64,000 bases of DNA from an uncultured Lachnospiraceae bacterium. Lineage in GTDB: Bacteria > Bacillota > Clostridia > Lachnospirales > Lachnospiraceae. The translations under genes and the position numbers were made by a program. The stretch covers positions 186,001-250,000 of the forward strand of contig CAJTUA010000003.1 of the NCBI GenBank assembly GCA_910579615.1. The letters run 5' to 3'. Below are positions 43,392-50,821 of this stretch, piece by piece; the stretch's first letter is position 1; each line of letters begins with the position of its first letter. The notes under the pieces were generated by a model, which was given only the letters and a program-made list of their open reading frames with translations, was not told the DNA's origin and made no database searches.

Positions 43392-43984
43392 GCACAATCC
43401 CGTATGTGATTGAACAGACAAGCCACGGCGAGAGAAGCTATGATATTTTCTCAAGGCTTCTTTCTGACCGCATTATTTTCCTGGGGGAAGAGGTAAGCGC
43501 CGCGTCAGCGCAGTTAGTTGTCGCCCAAATGCTTTTTCTGGAGGCGCAGGACCCCAAAAAGGATATCCAGCTATATATCAACAGCCCCGGCGGTTCCATC
43601 ACGGCAGGGCTTGCGATTTACGATACGATGCAGTTCGTCAAATGTGATGTTTCCACCATCTGCATTGGTCTGGCGGCGAGCTTTGGCGCGTTTTTGCTGG
43701 CGGGTGGGGCAAAGGGGAAGCGGATTGCACTCCCGAATGCGGAGATTTTAATCCATCAGCCTGCCATAAGCGGGAACGGCGTGCAGGGGCAGGCGACGGA
43801 TATCAAAATTGTTTCTGACAATATCCAGAAAAGTAAATCCCGCCTGAACCGGATTCTGGCGGAAAATACCGGGAAGAGTGTGGAACAGATTGCGGCGGAT
43901 ACGGAGCGCGACCATTATATGAGCGCACAGGAGGCGTTGGAATACGGGCTGATTGACGAGATATTAAGGAACCGGAAAGAATGA
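43388..43984 (+). CDS. clpP: ClpP-family serine protease
   Basis: 198 residues. Catalytic triad: Ser in GLAASFGAFLLAGG, His in AEILIHQPAISGNG, Asp in AADTERDHYMSAQEA. The N-terminal SRLLSDRIIFLGEEV and DIQLYINSPGGSITAGLAIY are also typical. The usual neighbours tig and clpX are absent and the gene is coupled to an AraC-type gene, which suggests a second ClpP paralogue with its own regulation rather than the housekeeping copy. Confidence 0.93.
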   Translation: MSTIPYVIEQTSHGERSYDIFSRLLSDRIIFLGEEVSAASAQLVVAQMLFLEAQDPKKDIQLYINSPGGSITAGLAIYDTMQFVKCDVSTICIGLAASFGAFLLAGGAKGKRIALPNAEILIHQPAISGNGVQGQATDIKIVSDNIQKSKSRLNRILAENTGKSVEQIAADTERDHYMSAQEALEYGLIDEILRNRKE

Positions 43985-44010
43985 GATTTTAAAAGCTGCT
44001 TGAAAATCAT

Positions 44011-44976
44011 TCACACAGGTTCCTTCCACTGATACCCTAAGCGTTCCGCCTGCTTTAAAAACGGGATTTTCTCCGGAATCCCGTAACGCTCTGCAATGCC
44101 GCACCGGACGAGCCATTCATAATTGATGCCGAATCCGTGCGGCCTGGTTTCGTACCGGAAACCTTCGAGATTTCCATGTTTTTCCATATAAGAAAGAATA
44201 GGCTGATATACAAGCCTTGTATTTTCTTCCAGATAGGATACGCAATTTTCAAGGATGCCTTTGATTTTTTTGTGGTATAAATCCGGTAAAATTCCGGTGC
44301 TGTTTTCGGTTTGCGCCTGGACGGCAGGAGATACCGGAACGGCGTGGGAAGAACCTTCCGGGAACAGGGGCTCATACACCTTTTTAAAAATTTCCGGATT
44401 TATTCTTTTCGCCTGTGGAATCAGCTCCCGCTCCGGAATTTCCCGGTTTTTAAAAATTTCAATCCATGCGATGTTTTCTGCAATCATCGGGATAAAATAA
44501 ATTGTGTTTGCGATATTTTCCTTCACATAAAAATTTTTCTCTGCTTTATTCAGGTAATAGACAGCCCCAGAAAATCCCAGCAGCATTTCTTTTTGCCTGT
44601 CCACATCACCGACATAGAAAGCATCCTCCATCCATTCGTCCAACATCAAATCCTTTGAAAAAATTTTCGTGCATTTGCTGAATGCCTTCCACATAAAATC
44701 ATCGGCGCGCATTGTTCCGGTAAATTCTTTGAATGCGGTCAGGGTGTACACGTTCAGCACGACGCACATTCCATCTTCCAGTAAGGTGTAGCATGGTTTT
44801 CCCCTGTAGCCGTCATCAAGAATCACCGCAATCTGGATGTCCGACCATTCCCAGAGCTTGTCATGGCTTGCGCTCCCCAATAAATATGCGGCAATGCACT
44901 GACGGTTCTCAAACAACTGTGTTTTTATTTTTTCTACGATGATGCTGCATTTTTCTTTCAAATCCTGATGTGCCAT
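44011..44976 (-). CDS. Nucleotidyltransferase-like protein with altered metal site
   Basis: 321 residues. Near the N-terminus, AAYLLGSASHDKLWEWSDIQ follows the minimal nucleotidyltransferase pattern (GS, then D-x-D), but the second Asp is Gln (SDIQIAVI). The rest, such as NIANTIYFIPMIAENIAWIE and YLEENTRLVYQPILSYMEKH, is helical and resembles the C-terminal domains of antibiotic or unknown nucleotidyltransferases. The ATG at 44976 has GGAAAGGAG upstream. It follows the UvrA-like gene by 65 bases on the same strand. Confidence 0.65.
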   Translation of the reverse strand: MAHQDLKEKCSIIVEKIKTQLFENRQCIAAYLLGSASHDKLWEWSDIQIAVILDDGYRGKPCYTLLEDGMCVVLNVYTLTAFKEFTGTMRADDFMWKAFSKCTKIFSKDLMLDEWMEDAFYVGDVDRQKEMLLGFSGAVYYLNKAEKNFYVKENIANTIYFIPMIAENIAWIEIFKNREIPERELIPQAKRINPEIFKKVYEPLFPEGSSHAVPVSPAVQAQTENSTGILPDLYHKKIKGILENCVSYLEENTRLVYQPILSYMEKHGNLEGFRYETRPHGFGINYEWLVRCGIAERYGIPEKIPFLKQAERLGYQWKEPV

Positions 44977-45041
44977 AATATTTTCTCCTTTCCGGGCAAG
45001 GGTTGAAATCAAATCGTTTCTTCGTCTGGCGGATAAATTTT

Positions 45042-47486
45042 TCACACTTTCCGTCTCAGATATTCCGCCGTTTTTGAATTCCCATACGCTAACAACTGTG
45101 ACGGTGTGCCGGAAAATACCACATTCCCGCCGTGTTTGCCGGCACCCGGTCCCAAATCAATAATATAATCCGAACTTAAAATCATATCCGTGTGGTGTTC
45201 CACCAATACAATGGTATTCTGGGCTTCTATGATGCGCTGCATAACTTCCCTGATTCTGCTGATATCCTTTGCGTGAAGCCCAATGGTGGGCTCATCAAAA
45301 ATATATAGCAAATCCTTTTTATTTTTGCAGCGGCTCATCTGTTTTGCAAGCTTCATTCGCTGCGCTTCTCCGCCAGAAAGGGTATTTAATGGCTGCCCCA
45401 ACTGCATGTAGCCCAAGCCCAAATCACATACCAACATGATTTTTTCCTGAATATTTTTTTGCTGCGCAAAGAAAACAGATGCCTCCGAAAAGGTCATATC
45501 CAATACCTGCTTTATATTTTTGCCCTGATATTTCACGGACAGAACCTCGTCGATATATTGCTGCCCGCTGCATTCGGAGCAGACAATTCTTGTTTCCCCG
45601 AAATATTGGATATATTTTTCAATGTACCCTTTTCCCTTGCACGCGGGACATGCTCCTTTCGAGTTGAACGAAAAATATGCTTTTTTATCCTTCATTTCGC
45701 ACCCGTCTGCTATGCTCTGTGAAAAAAGGGTTCGGATGGCGTCAAACAAATCAAGGTATGTCGCGGGAATGGAGGTGCTTTTTCCGTTTTGCAGTGACTG
45801 GTCAATGCAAATAATATTTTTGACTCTGTCAAAGCCCTCGATTGCCTGGTATTTGCCCGGTACCATATGGCTGTTTTGCCGCTTGGAACAAAACGCTTTA
45901 TAAAGCACTTCGTATACGATGGAGCTTTTGCCGGAGCCGGATACGCCCGTAAAACAGGTGATTTTATGCAGGGGAATTTCTATGTCTGCGTTTTTTATGT
46001 TGTTTGCTTCGATTCCGAATATTTTGATGGAGGATGTTTTTTGCGTTGTGGCGGAAGGATGGTTTCCTGCCACCTTGTCTGCTGAGACTTTTTGTATTTT
46101 GTCTGCGGATATATTTTGGGATATTTTTTTCGGTGAAATACGCTCGGGCATTTCCGCCGAGAAAATATATTCCGATTTTCCGGAAAGATATTTTCCAATC
46201 AGGGAATTTGGATTTTCCCGCAGCTGCTGCGGGCTTCCTGCCGCGATAATTTCCCCGCCGTCCACGCCTGCGCCCGGTCCCAATTCAATAATGTAATCGG
46301 CGGCGCTTATCACATCAAAATCATGCTCTATGGTAATCACCGTATTGCCTTTTTCCAGAAGTTTATGGATGACATGGATGATTTTTTGGTTGTCCGTTCC
46401 ATGCAATCCGTCAGTCGGTTCGTCAATGATATAGGTAAGCCCGACCAACCCGGAGCCGACCTGGCTCGCGATTCGCAGGCGTTGGTATTCCCCGCCGGAG
46501 AGGGTATCGATGCGCCGGCCAAAGCAGAGGTAATCCAGTCCGATTTCTGCTATCAGCGCCAAACGCTCTTTTAGCGCATCGACAATTGGTTGGGATACCT
46601 CATTTCCTGCAATCTGCCGGGAAAATTCCAGTAGTTCAGAAAACTCCATCCTCCCCAACTGTGCATAGTTTTTTCCGTTCAGCGTGATATAATTTTTGAT
46701 TTTTTTTAGGCGCGTTCCGCCGCAGGAGGGACATTCCTCCTCATGCATGTATGTCTTGAAAAAATGCTCCTGTGCGGGCGTTGGTGTTTCGGGGGAATTT
46801 TGCATATCCTGATATAATTCTTCGATTCGTGTCAGGATTCCCTGGAAACGGATGAATTTGCCTTCCTTTGTCAGGTAATTTGGCAGCGCTTTGCCATAGC
46901 CCTCCGGTCTTTGGAGCAAAAAGCTTTCCTCCCCGGAGCCATACAGAATTAATTTTTTTGCCTCTTCGGACAGCTCTTCGTATGGCGCGTCAAACGGGAA
47001 TCCGTAATGGCAGGCAAGGCTGTAAAGGCTCATGTAGGAATATGGGTGGCTCATGGAATAAACGTCCGGGAAGAAGGGTCCTTGCCGGAGTGTCTTTTTT
47101 GGGTTTTTGATAACCTTTGACGGGTGGACAGTTTTCTTTATCCCGCTTCCCGTGCATTCTGTGCAGGCGCAGGAAATATCATTGTAGGAAAAATCGGATG
47201 CTTCCATGGCAGCAGCCATGAGATGGTGCTTCGGGCATCCGTGTTTTTCATAGAAATCCTGTATCCTTTCGCTGTCGGCTCCGCTTAATCGTATGGAAAG
47301 GTATTTATCCCCGTGTCGGCTTGCGTTTTTTAAGCAGTTCACATCACTTTTATTCAGTGTGGTATTTGCCTGGAAACTGCCTTCTACAACCAGGATAAAT
47401 TCAATATCGCTGTTGATTTCGATAAAATCCCGGAGACGGAATTTTTCATTTTCTATGTAGATATAGCGGTAGCCTTTCTGCCGCAA
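45042..47486 (-). CDS. UvrA paralogue, C-terminal part (separate frame)
   Basis: About 814 residues from the first possible start, with the frame open back to 47522. It holds the rest of a UvrA-type ABC ATPase: a first signature LSGGEYQRLRIASQ with FDVISAADYIIELGPGAG, a second Walker A FTGVSGSGKSSIVYEVLYKA, zinc-site Cys pairs in CPACKGKGYIEKY and CSECSGQ, the second signature LSGGEAQRMKLAKQ and LLYIFDEPTIGLHAKDI. It is too divergent to be the housekeeping UvrA. Relatives include DNA-repair and drug-resistance UvrA homologues. The first Walker A lies in the upstream frame. Confidence 0.8.
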   Translation of the reverse strand: MRQKGYRYIYIENEKFRLRDFIEINSDIEFILVVEGSFQANTTLNKSDVNCLKNASRHGDKYLSIRLSGADSERIQDFYEKHGCPKHHLMAAAMEASDFSYNDISCACTECTGSGIKKTVHPSKVIKNPKKTLRQGPFFPDVYSMSHPYSYMSLYSLACHYGFPFDAPYEELSEEAKKLILYGSGEESFLLQRPEGYGKALPNYLTKEGKFIRFQGILTRIEELYQDMQNSPETPTPAQEHFFKTYMHEEECPSCGGTRLKKIKNYITLNGKNYAQLGRMEFSELLEFSRQIAGNEVSQPIVDALKERLALIAEIGLDYLCFGRRIDTLSGGEYQRLRIASQVGSGLVGLTYIIDEPTDGLHGTDNQKIIHVIHKLLEKGNTVITIEHDFDVISAADYIIELGPGAGVDGGEIIAAGSPQQLRENPNSLIGKYLSGKSEYIFSAEMPERISPKKISQNISADKIQKVSADKVAGNHPSATTQKTSSIKIFGIEANNIKNADIEIPLHKITCFTGVSGSGKSSIVYEVLYKAFCSKRQNSHMVPGKYQAIEGFDRVKNIICIDQSLQNGKSTSIPATYLDLFDAIRTLFSQSIADGCEMKDKKAYFSFNSKGACPACKGKGYIEKYIQYFGETRIVCSECSGQQYIDEVLSVKYQGKNIKQVLDMTFSEASVFFAQQKNIQEKIMLVCDLGLGYMQLGQPLNTLSGGEAQRMKLAKQMSRCKNKKDLLYIFDEPTIGLHAKDISRIREVMQRIIEAQNTIVLVEHHTDMILSSDYIIDLGPGAGKHGGNVVFSGTPSQLLAYGNSKTAEYLRRKV

Positions 47487-47992
47487 TGCTTCGATTTGCC
47501 CTGCCCGGTCGCTTCGTTCGGTAAAAAATAAGGGAAGCTTACTTCGACAACTGTCTGCGGCGGCAGGGCTTCGAGGTCTTTTGCGAGGGCGGGCACGCTG
47601 CTTTGTGCAAATGTTTTATTGCAGCAAAGACAGCGGCATTGCCCGTGCATTGCCATTAGGTTTCTTACAAAGGAGCCGATGTTGGTGTAGGTTCCGATTG
47701 TGGAGCGCGGGTTATGGTTGGGCTTTATCTGTTTCAGGCTGATAACAGTAGATAAGCCCTCGATGCTTCCTGCTTTTGGCTGTTTCATTTTCGGGCTGAA
47801 TATTTTTTCCTGGTCAGACATGCAGTCCAACAATTTCCGCTGTGCCGATGCGTAAATCACATCATAGGCAAGGGTGGATTTTCCGGAACCGCTCACACCG
47901 GCGATTACCGTATGTTTATAATATGGGATTTCCACGTTAATATTTTTCAGGTTGTTTTCATTTACCTGTTTTAAACGAATTGCATTTGTCAT
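47453..47992 (-). CDS. UvrA paralogue, N-terminal part, ending by frameshift
   Basis: 179 residues. Walker A VIAGVSGSGKSTLAYDVIYA, then SIEGLSTVISLKQIKPNHNP and RSTIGTYTNIGSFVRNLMAM, the start of a UvrA protein. Homology ends at SFPYFLP; after that this frame is nonsense and the family sequence continues in the -1 frame (QIEALRQKGYRYIYIE). Joined, the protein would have about 980 residues, near normal UvrA length. The junction lies on a run of six Ts that forms the heptamer T TTT TTA in phase. Confidence 0.8.
   Translation of the reverse strand: MTNAIRLKQVNENNLKNINVEIPYYKHTVIAGVSGSGKSTLAYDVIYASAQRKLLDCMSDQEKIFSPKMKQPKAGSIEGLSTVISLKQIKPNHNPRSTIGTYTNIGSFVRNLMAMHGQCRCLCCNKTFAQSSVPALAKDLEALPPQTVVEVSFPYFLPNEATGQGKSKHCGRKATAIST
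47522..47528 (-). other. Slippery heptamer T TTT TTA at the UvrA frame junction
   Basis: In the N-terminal frame the codons are TAT TTT TTA CCG. A -1 slip on TTT TTA leads to ACC GAA CGA, exactly the frame of the C-terminal part. This could be programmed frameshifting, a phase-variable tract, or a one-base sequencing or mutational loss. I see no Shine-Dalgarno-like stimulator upstream and only weak pairing downstream. Confidence 0.5.
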
Positions 47993-48097
47993 ATGCGCAT
48001 CGGCCCCCTGTTTTATAATGTTTGTTTGAGGTTTTTTTGGGAATATTATTTCTGCTTTATTCTACATATGCAGGATATCTCTGCGTTTTTTGGGGGA

Positions 48098-49087
48098 TTA
48101 TTTTTCTTTGCGCCTGACAGGAAGCATCAGGTCAATCTGTCCCGGCCCTTGTTCCTTCCAGCCAAGGTGCGCATGGTAAACCCAGTTTAAATGTTCCTCC
48201 AGGCATCCGCCCATGATTTCCAGACCGAGCTCGCTGTAATTGGCCTCAAAATCCGGATTTTCATCGACCCATTGGGTCAGATTTTCCCAAAATTGAAATT
48301 CCGGGAACTGGATGGTCAGGACAGCGTACAGTCCACCCTCAAATCTCTTTTTTACCATTGGTTCCGGAAGCTGCATATCTTCCGGAATTGTAACCCAGTC
48401 CTCGTAGCCGTAGATATCACCTTCGAGGATACCTGGGTTTGGGTGGTTGAATCCGAACATCCTTGCATCCGGTTTCTTTTCGTACAATTTGCTCTCCTGG
48501 ACGAATTTGCTCACAACCTCCCCGACCTGTTCTTCCGGGTTTTTTCCGATGTATTGGTAGGAAGCGACCGTGTAGGGCGGCAGATGCAGGATTCGGACAT
48601 TTAATGATTTGTTTAATACTTCTTCGGACTTGTTTAAGTCGGCCATGTTTGCATTCTCCTTTATCGTTGTTTTTGGAAGGGTAAGCGCACTGGCAATCTC
48701 CACAAGCGTCTGCTCCTCCAACAGACGAAAATGCTGTTTTTTCTTTAAGCTTTCGTCGAGCTGGTCGATGAACTGCTTTAAGATGCTGCGGATGAGGCCG
48801 AGGGAGGCGATTTCCGCGTCAAGCTCGGCGAGGTTTTCCTGCAAAAGCCGCAGGGATTCGCGCTGCTCCTCATCCTGCAGGATGATGGCAATCTGTTTTA
48901 GGGGGATGCGCAGTTTCCGGAGGATAACAATCTGCTGCAGGCGCTGTACCGATTCTGCATCGTATATCCGGTAAGTGGAATCCTCCCGGCGCTGTGTTTT
49001 GATAAGCCCAAGCTTCTCGTAATGGCGGAGCATCCGCGGCGTTACGCCGCACATTTTGGAAGCCTGGCTGATGGTGAGATTTTCCAT
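48098..49087 (-). CDS. MerR-family regulator with GyrI-like effector domain
   Basis: 329 residues. N-terminal MerR domain (LTISQASKMCGVTPRMLRHY, YRIYDAESVQRLQQIVILRK), a coiled coil to about 120, and a C-terminal GyrI/BmrR-like ligand-binding domain (GYEDWVTIPEDMQLPEP, FEGGLYAVLTIQFPE, GWKEQGPGQIDLMLPV). Such proteins bind lipophilic cations or drugs. It stands alone, with its own MerR-type promoter, and may regulate the UvrA-like gene that follows in the same direction. Confidence 0.92.
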   Translation of the reverse strand: MENLTISQASKMCGVTPRMLRHYEKLGLIKTQRREDSTYRIYDAESVQRLQQIVILRKLRIPLKQIAIILQDEEQRESLRLLQENLAELDAEIASLGLIRSILKQFIDQLDESLKKKQHFRLLEEQTLVEIASALTLPKTTIKENANMADLNKSEEVLNKSLNVRILHLPPYTVASYQYIGKNPEEQVGEVVSKFVQESKLYEKKPDARMFGFNHPNPGILEGDIYGYEDWVTIPEDMQLPEPMVKKRFEGGLYAVLTIQFPEFQFWENLTQWVDENPDFEANYSELGLEIMGGCLEEHLNWVYHAHLGWKEQGPGQIDLMLPVRRKEK

Positions 49088-49111
49088 GTGCTGCTCTCCT
49101 TTCTGGGATAT

Positions 49112-49142
49112 AGGATAAGGTATGACACCGTGTTAAAGTCAA
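49112..49142 (-). promoter_or_regulatory. MerR-type promoter (19-base spacer)
   Basis: On the minus strand, TTGACT (49142-49137) and TATCCT (49117-49112), 19 bases apart. The spacer holds the near-palindrome TAACAC-G-GTGTCA, a likely binding site for the MerR protein encoded just downstream. Confidence 0.75.
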
Positions 49143-49176
49143 GGGGGTTTTTCTTAATTTTAATAAAAATGGATGG

Positions 49177-49205
49177 TTGTATGCAAGATGCAGATGTGGT
49201 ATAAT
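49177..49205 (+). promoter_or_regulatory. Promoter of the reverse-transcriptase operon
   Basis: TTGTAT (49177-49182), 17 bases, TATAAT (49200-49205), 31 bases before the first start codon. Confidence 0.65.
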
Positions 49206-49235
49206 TGGAAGAAGAATGGAAAGGTAGGGGAGCCG

Positions 49236-49955
49236 ATGTCTGAAAGAACTTATTTTTGGATAGAGGATTGCAAAGATAAAGCGAGTTTCCGCTTCTGGGA
49301 AACTTTGATGCATGAATTGTTTCCGGAAGTGGTTGTTGAAGGGAAAAAGAACAATAGTGAGCTTGTTAAAGCGGTGAAAACATTACCGGATAATGATAAT
49401 AAGTATATTGTTATATGCGACAATTCCTTTGATAATGTTCAAGTATATCAGGAACGAAAAGTTTTAAAATATTATGCTGATTTAAAGAGTAATATTTTTT
49501 TGGTGGATATCATTTGCTTTGAATATGTTTTGTTAGAGTTTGATAAGCTTATACAATGGATTTATGCTTTGGATGATGAGTTTTTAGTGAAACGCGCAGA
49601 TGCAATTATCGCAAGAGATAAACTTGTTAGGGCATTGAAGGCGGGGATGTTGGAATATAAGACACTTTGGGAAGTGATAAATTATGACAGGAATCTTAAT
49701 CGTCATAATATAGAACAGTTGGCAGCGAAATTGCTGTTTGATTTGACCCGGAATACGGGCTTTGAAGTATCAAAGGGAAAAATCGGAGATTGCTGGATAA
49801 AAGCTTGTTGTGAATGGGCGGGGCGTGCGGAAGATGATATGTGTGGTTTGGATGGCAGCCGATTAAGTATTTCTGATAAGATGAAAAGCATTTATACTGG
49901 AACTTCTTTGAAAATGGAGCTTGAAAAGCTTGGATTGGAGGCATTGCTATGCTGA
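49236..49955 (+). CDS. RT operon gene 1: possible TOPRIM/DUF4435-like protein
   Basis: 239 residues, AT-rich codon use unlike the GC-rich surroundings. Not firmly recognised. Three blocks are spaced as in the TOPRIM domains of OLD/DUF4435 nucleases: TYFWIEDCKDKASFRFWETL (Glu near residue 10), IVICDNSFDN (acidic pair at 65-70) and SNIFLVDIICFEYVLLEF. The C-terminal half is helical. The ATG at 49236 follows AGGGGAG. It overlaps the next gene by seven bases. If TOPRIM, it would be a metal-dependent nuclease, a common effector in anti-phage systems. This is inference from pattern only. Confidence 0.5.
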   Translation: MSERTYFWIEDCKDKASFRFWETLMHELFPEVVVEGKKNNSELVKAVKTLPDNDNKYIVICDNSFDNVQVYQERKVLKYYADLKSNIFLVDIICFEYVLLEFDKLIQWIYALDDEFLVKRADAIIARDKLVRALKAGMLEYKTLWEVINYDRNLNRHNIEQLAAKLLFDLTRNTGFEVSKGKIGDCWIKACCEWAGRAEDDMCGLDGSRLSISDKMKSIYTGTSLKMELEKLGLEALLC

Positions 49956-50392
49956 CGATATATAAAAATAGAACCGATATCACTCAGAATATGGAGTACA
50001 TCGAATTGAATGATTTGTTTTTTAATCAAAATACTGCGGCCAGGCTTGATGATAAGGCGGAACAGATTATAGAACAGATTGACGGAGCAAAACTGCTTGG
50101 GAGATTTCGGATGAAATCAAAATTCCAAGGGACTGTGTTGGATATTGATTGTCTCTCGACTGGCTGTAAGACGGTTTTAAACGTGCTATACTTCCCTGAT
50201 AAAGTTTTTTGCATGAAGGAATGCGGGGAAAATGCGTTGGAAATATTGTATCATCAGGAAAGGGGTTCTGTGTACAGCGATTACGCCATGATACCGTTTG
50301 ATATGAATCCTGTTGAGGTGGTTTCAGGCGTTGGAAGAATGGTGGTCGATGATTATGAAAAATTAAAGGAGTGGTGGGGCAATGAAGAGTAA
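49949..50392 (+). CDS. RT operon gene 2: DUF4869-like small protein
   Basis: 147 residues, no signal peptide or membrane segment. It starts MLTIYKNRTDITQNMEYIEL and has SKFQGTVLDIDCLSTGCKTV, MKECGENALEILYHQ and the tail VVDDYEKLKEWWGNEE. The spacing of the GCKT and CGENA blocks recalls DUF4869, a family of unknown function in Clostridia. It overlaps both neighbours (seven and eleven bases), which implies tight coupling with genes 1 and 3. Confidence 0.55.
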   Translation: MLTIYKNRTDITQNMEYIELNDLFFNQNTAARLDDKAEQIIEQIDGAKLLGRFRMKSKFQGTVLDIDCLSTGCKTVLNVLYFPDKVFCMKECGENALEILYHQERGSVYSDYAMIPFDMNPVEVVSGVGRMVVDDYEKLKEWWGNEE

Positions 50393-50810
50393 ACCTGTGG
50401 TGATGGAAACTTTTTCTGCCGTCCACACCTCGTATGTTATTGATTTTAAATTTACAAATAATATTACGATTTTGACGGGTTTTTCCGCCAGTGGGAAAAC
50501 GGCAGTATTTTCGGTAATCCGTGAATGTATGGCGATGAATCCGAATATTCTGTGCCTGAATTACCTGGATTATCAAAGGGATATTAATAATCTGATAGGT
50601 CAGGTAAAGGGAAAACTGATTGTAATAGATAATGCGGATATTTTGCTGGATGATGAAACGAGGAAATATATATCTTTGGATGGTGATAACCAGTATCTGA
50701 TTATGGGACGAAATCCGAAAAACCTTTTTGCGACGAAGGAGAATTTGTTTGAACTGGTGAGCCAGACGGTAGGAGAGCAGGTACAGTTTTGTTTAAAGAC
50801 ATACTTGTGA
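50382..50810 (+). CDS. RT operon gene 3: very small P-loop protein
   Basis: 142 residues. Walker A GFSASGKTAVFSVI at about 34-41 and a Walker B-like KLIVIDNADILLDDE at about 78-90. Nothing resembling a full AAA, ABC or SF1/2 core follows; MGRNPKNLFATKENLFELVS near the C-terminus is like the sensor part of SMC/OLD-type minimal ATPases. It may be a nucleotide-binding subunit for gene 1, since DUF4435-like nucleases usually work with an ATPase. It ends 11 bases before the RT start codon. Confidence 0.6.
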   Translation: MKSKPVVMETFSAVHTSYVIDFKFTNNITILTGFSASGKTAVFSVIRECMAMNPNILCLNYLDYQRDINNLIGQVKGKLIVIDNADILLDDETRKYISLDGDNQYLIMGRNPKNLFATKENLFELVSQTVGEQVQFCLKTYL

Positions 50811-50821
50811 GGAGAAATAAG

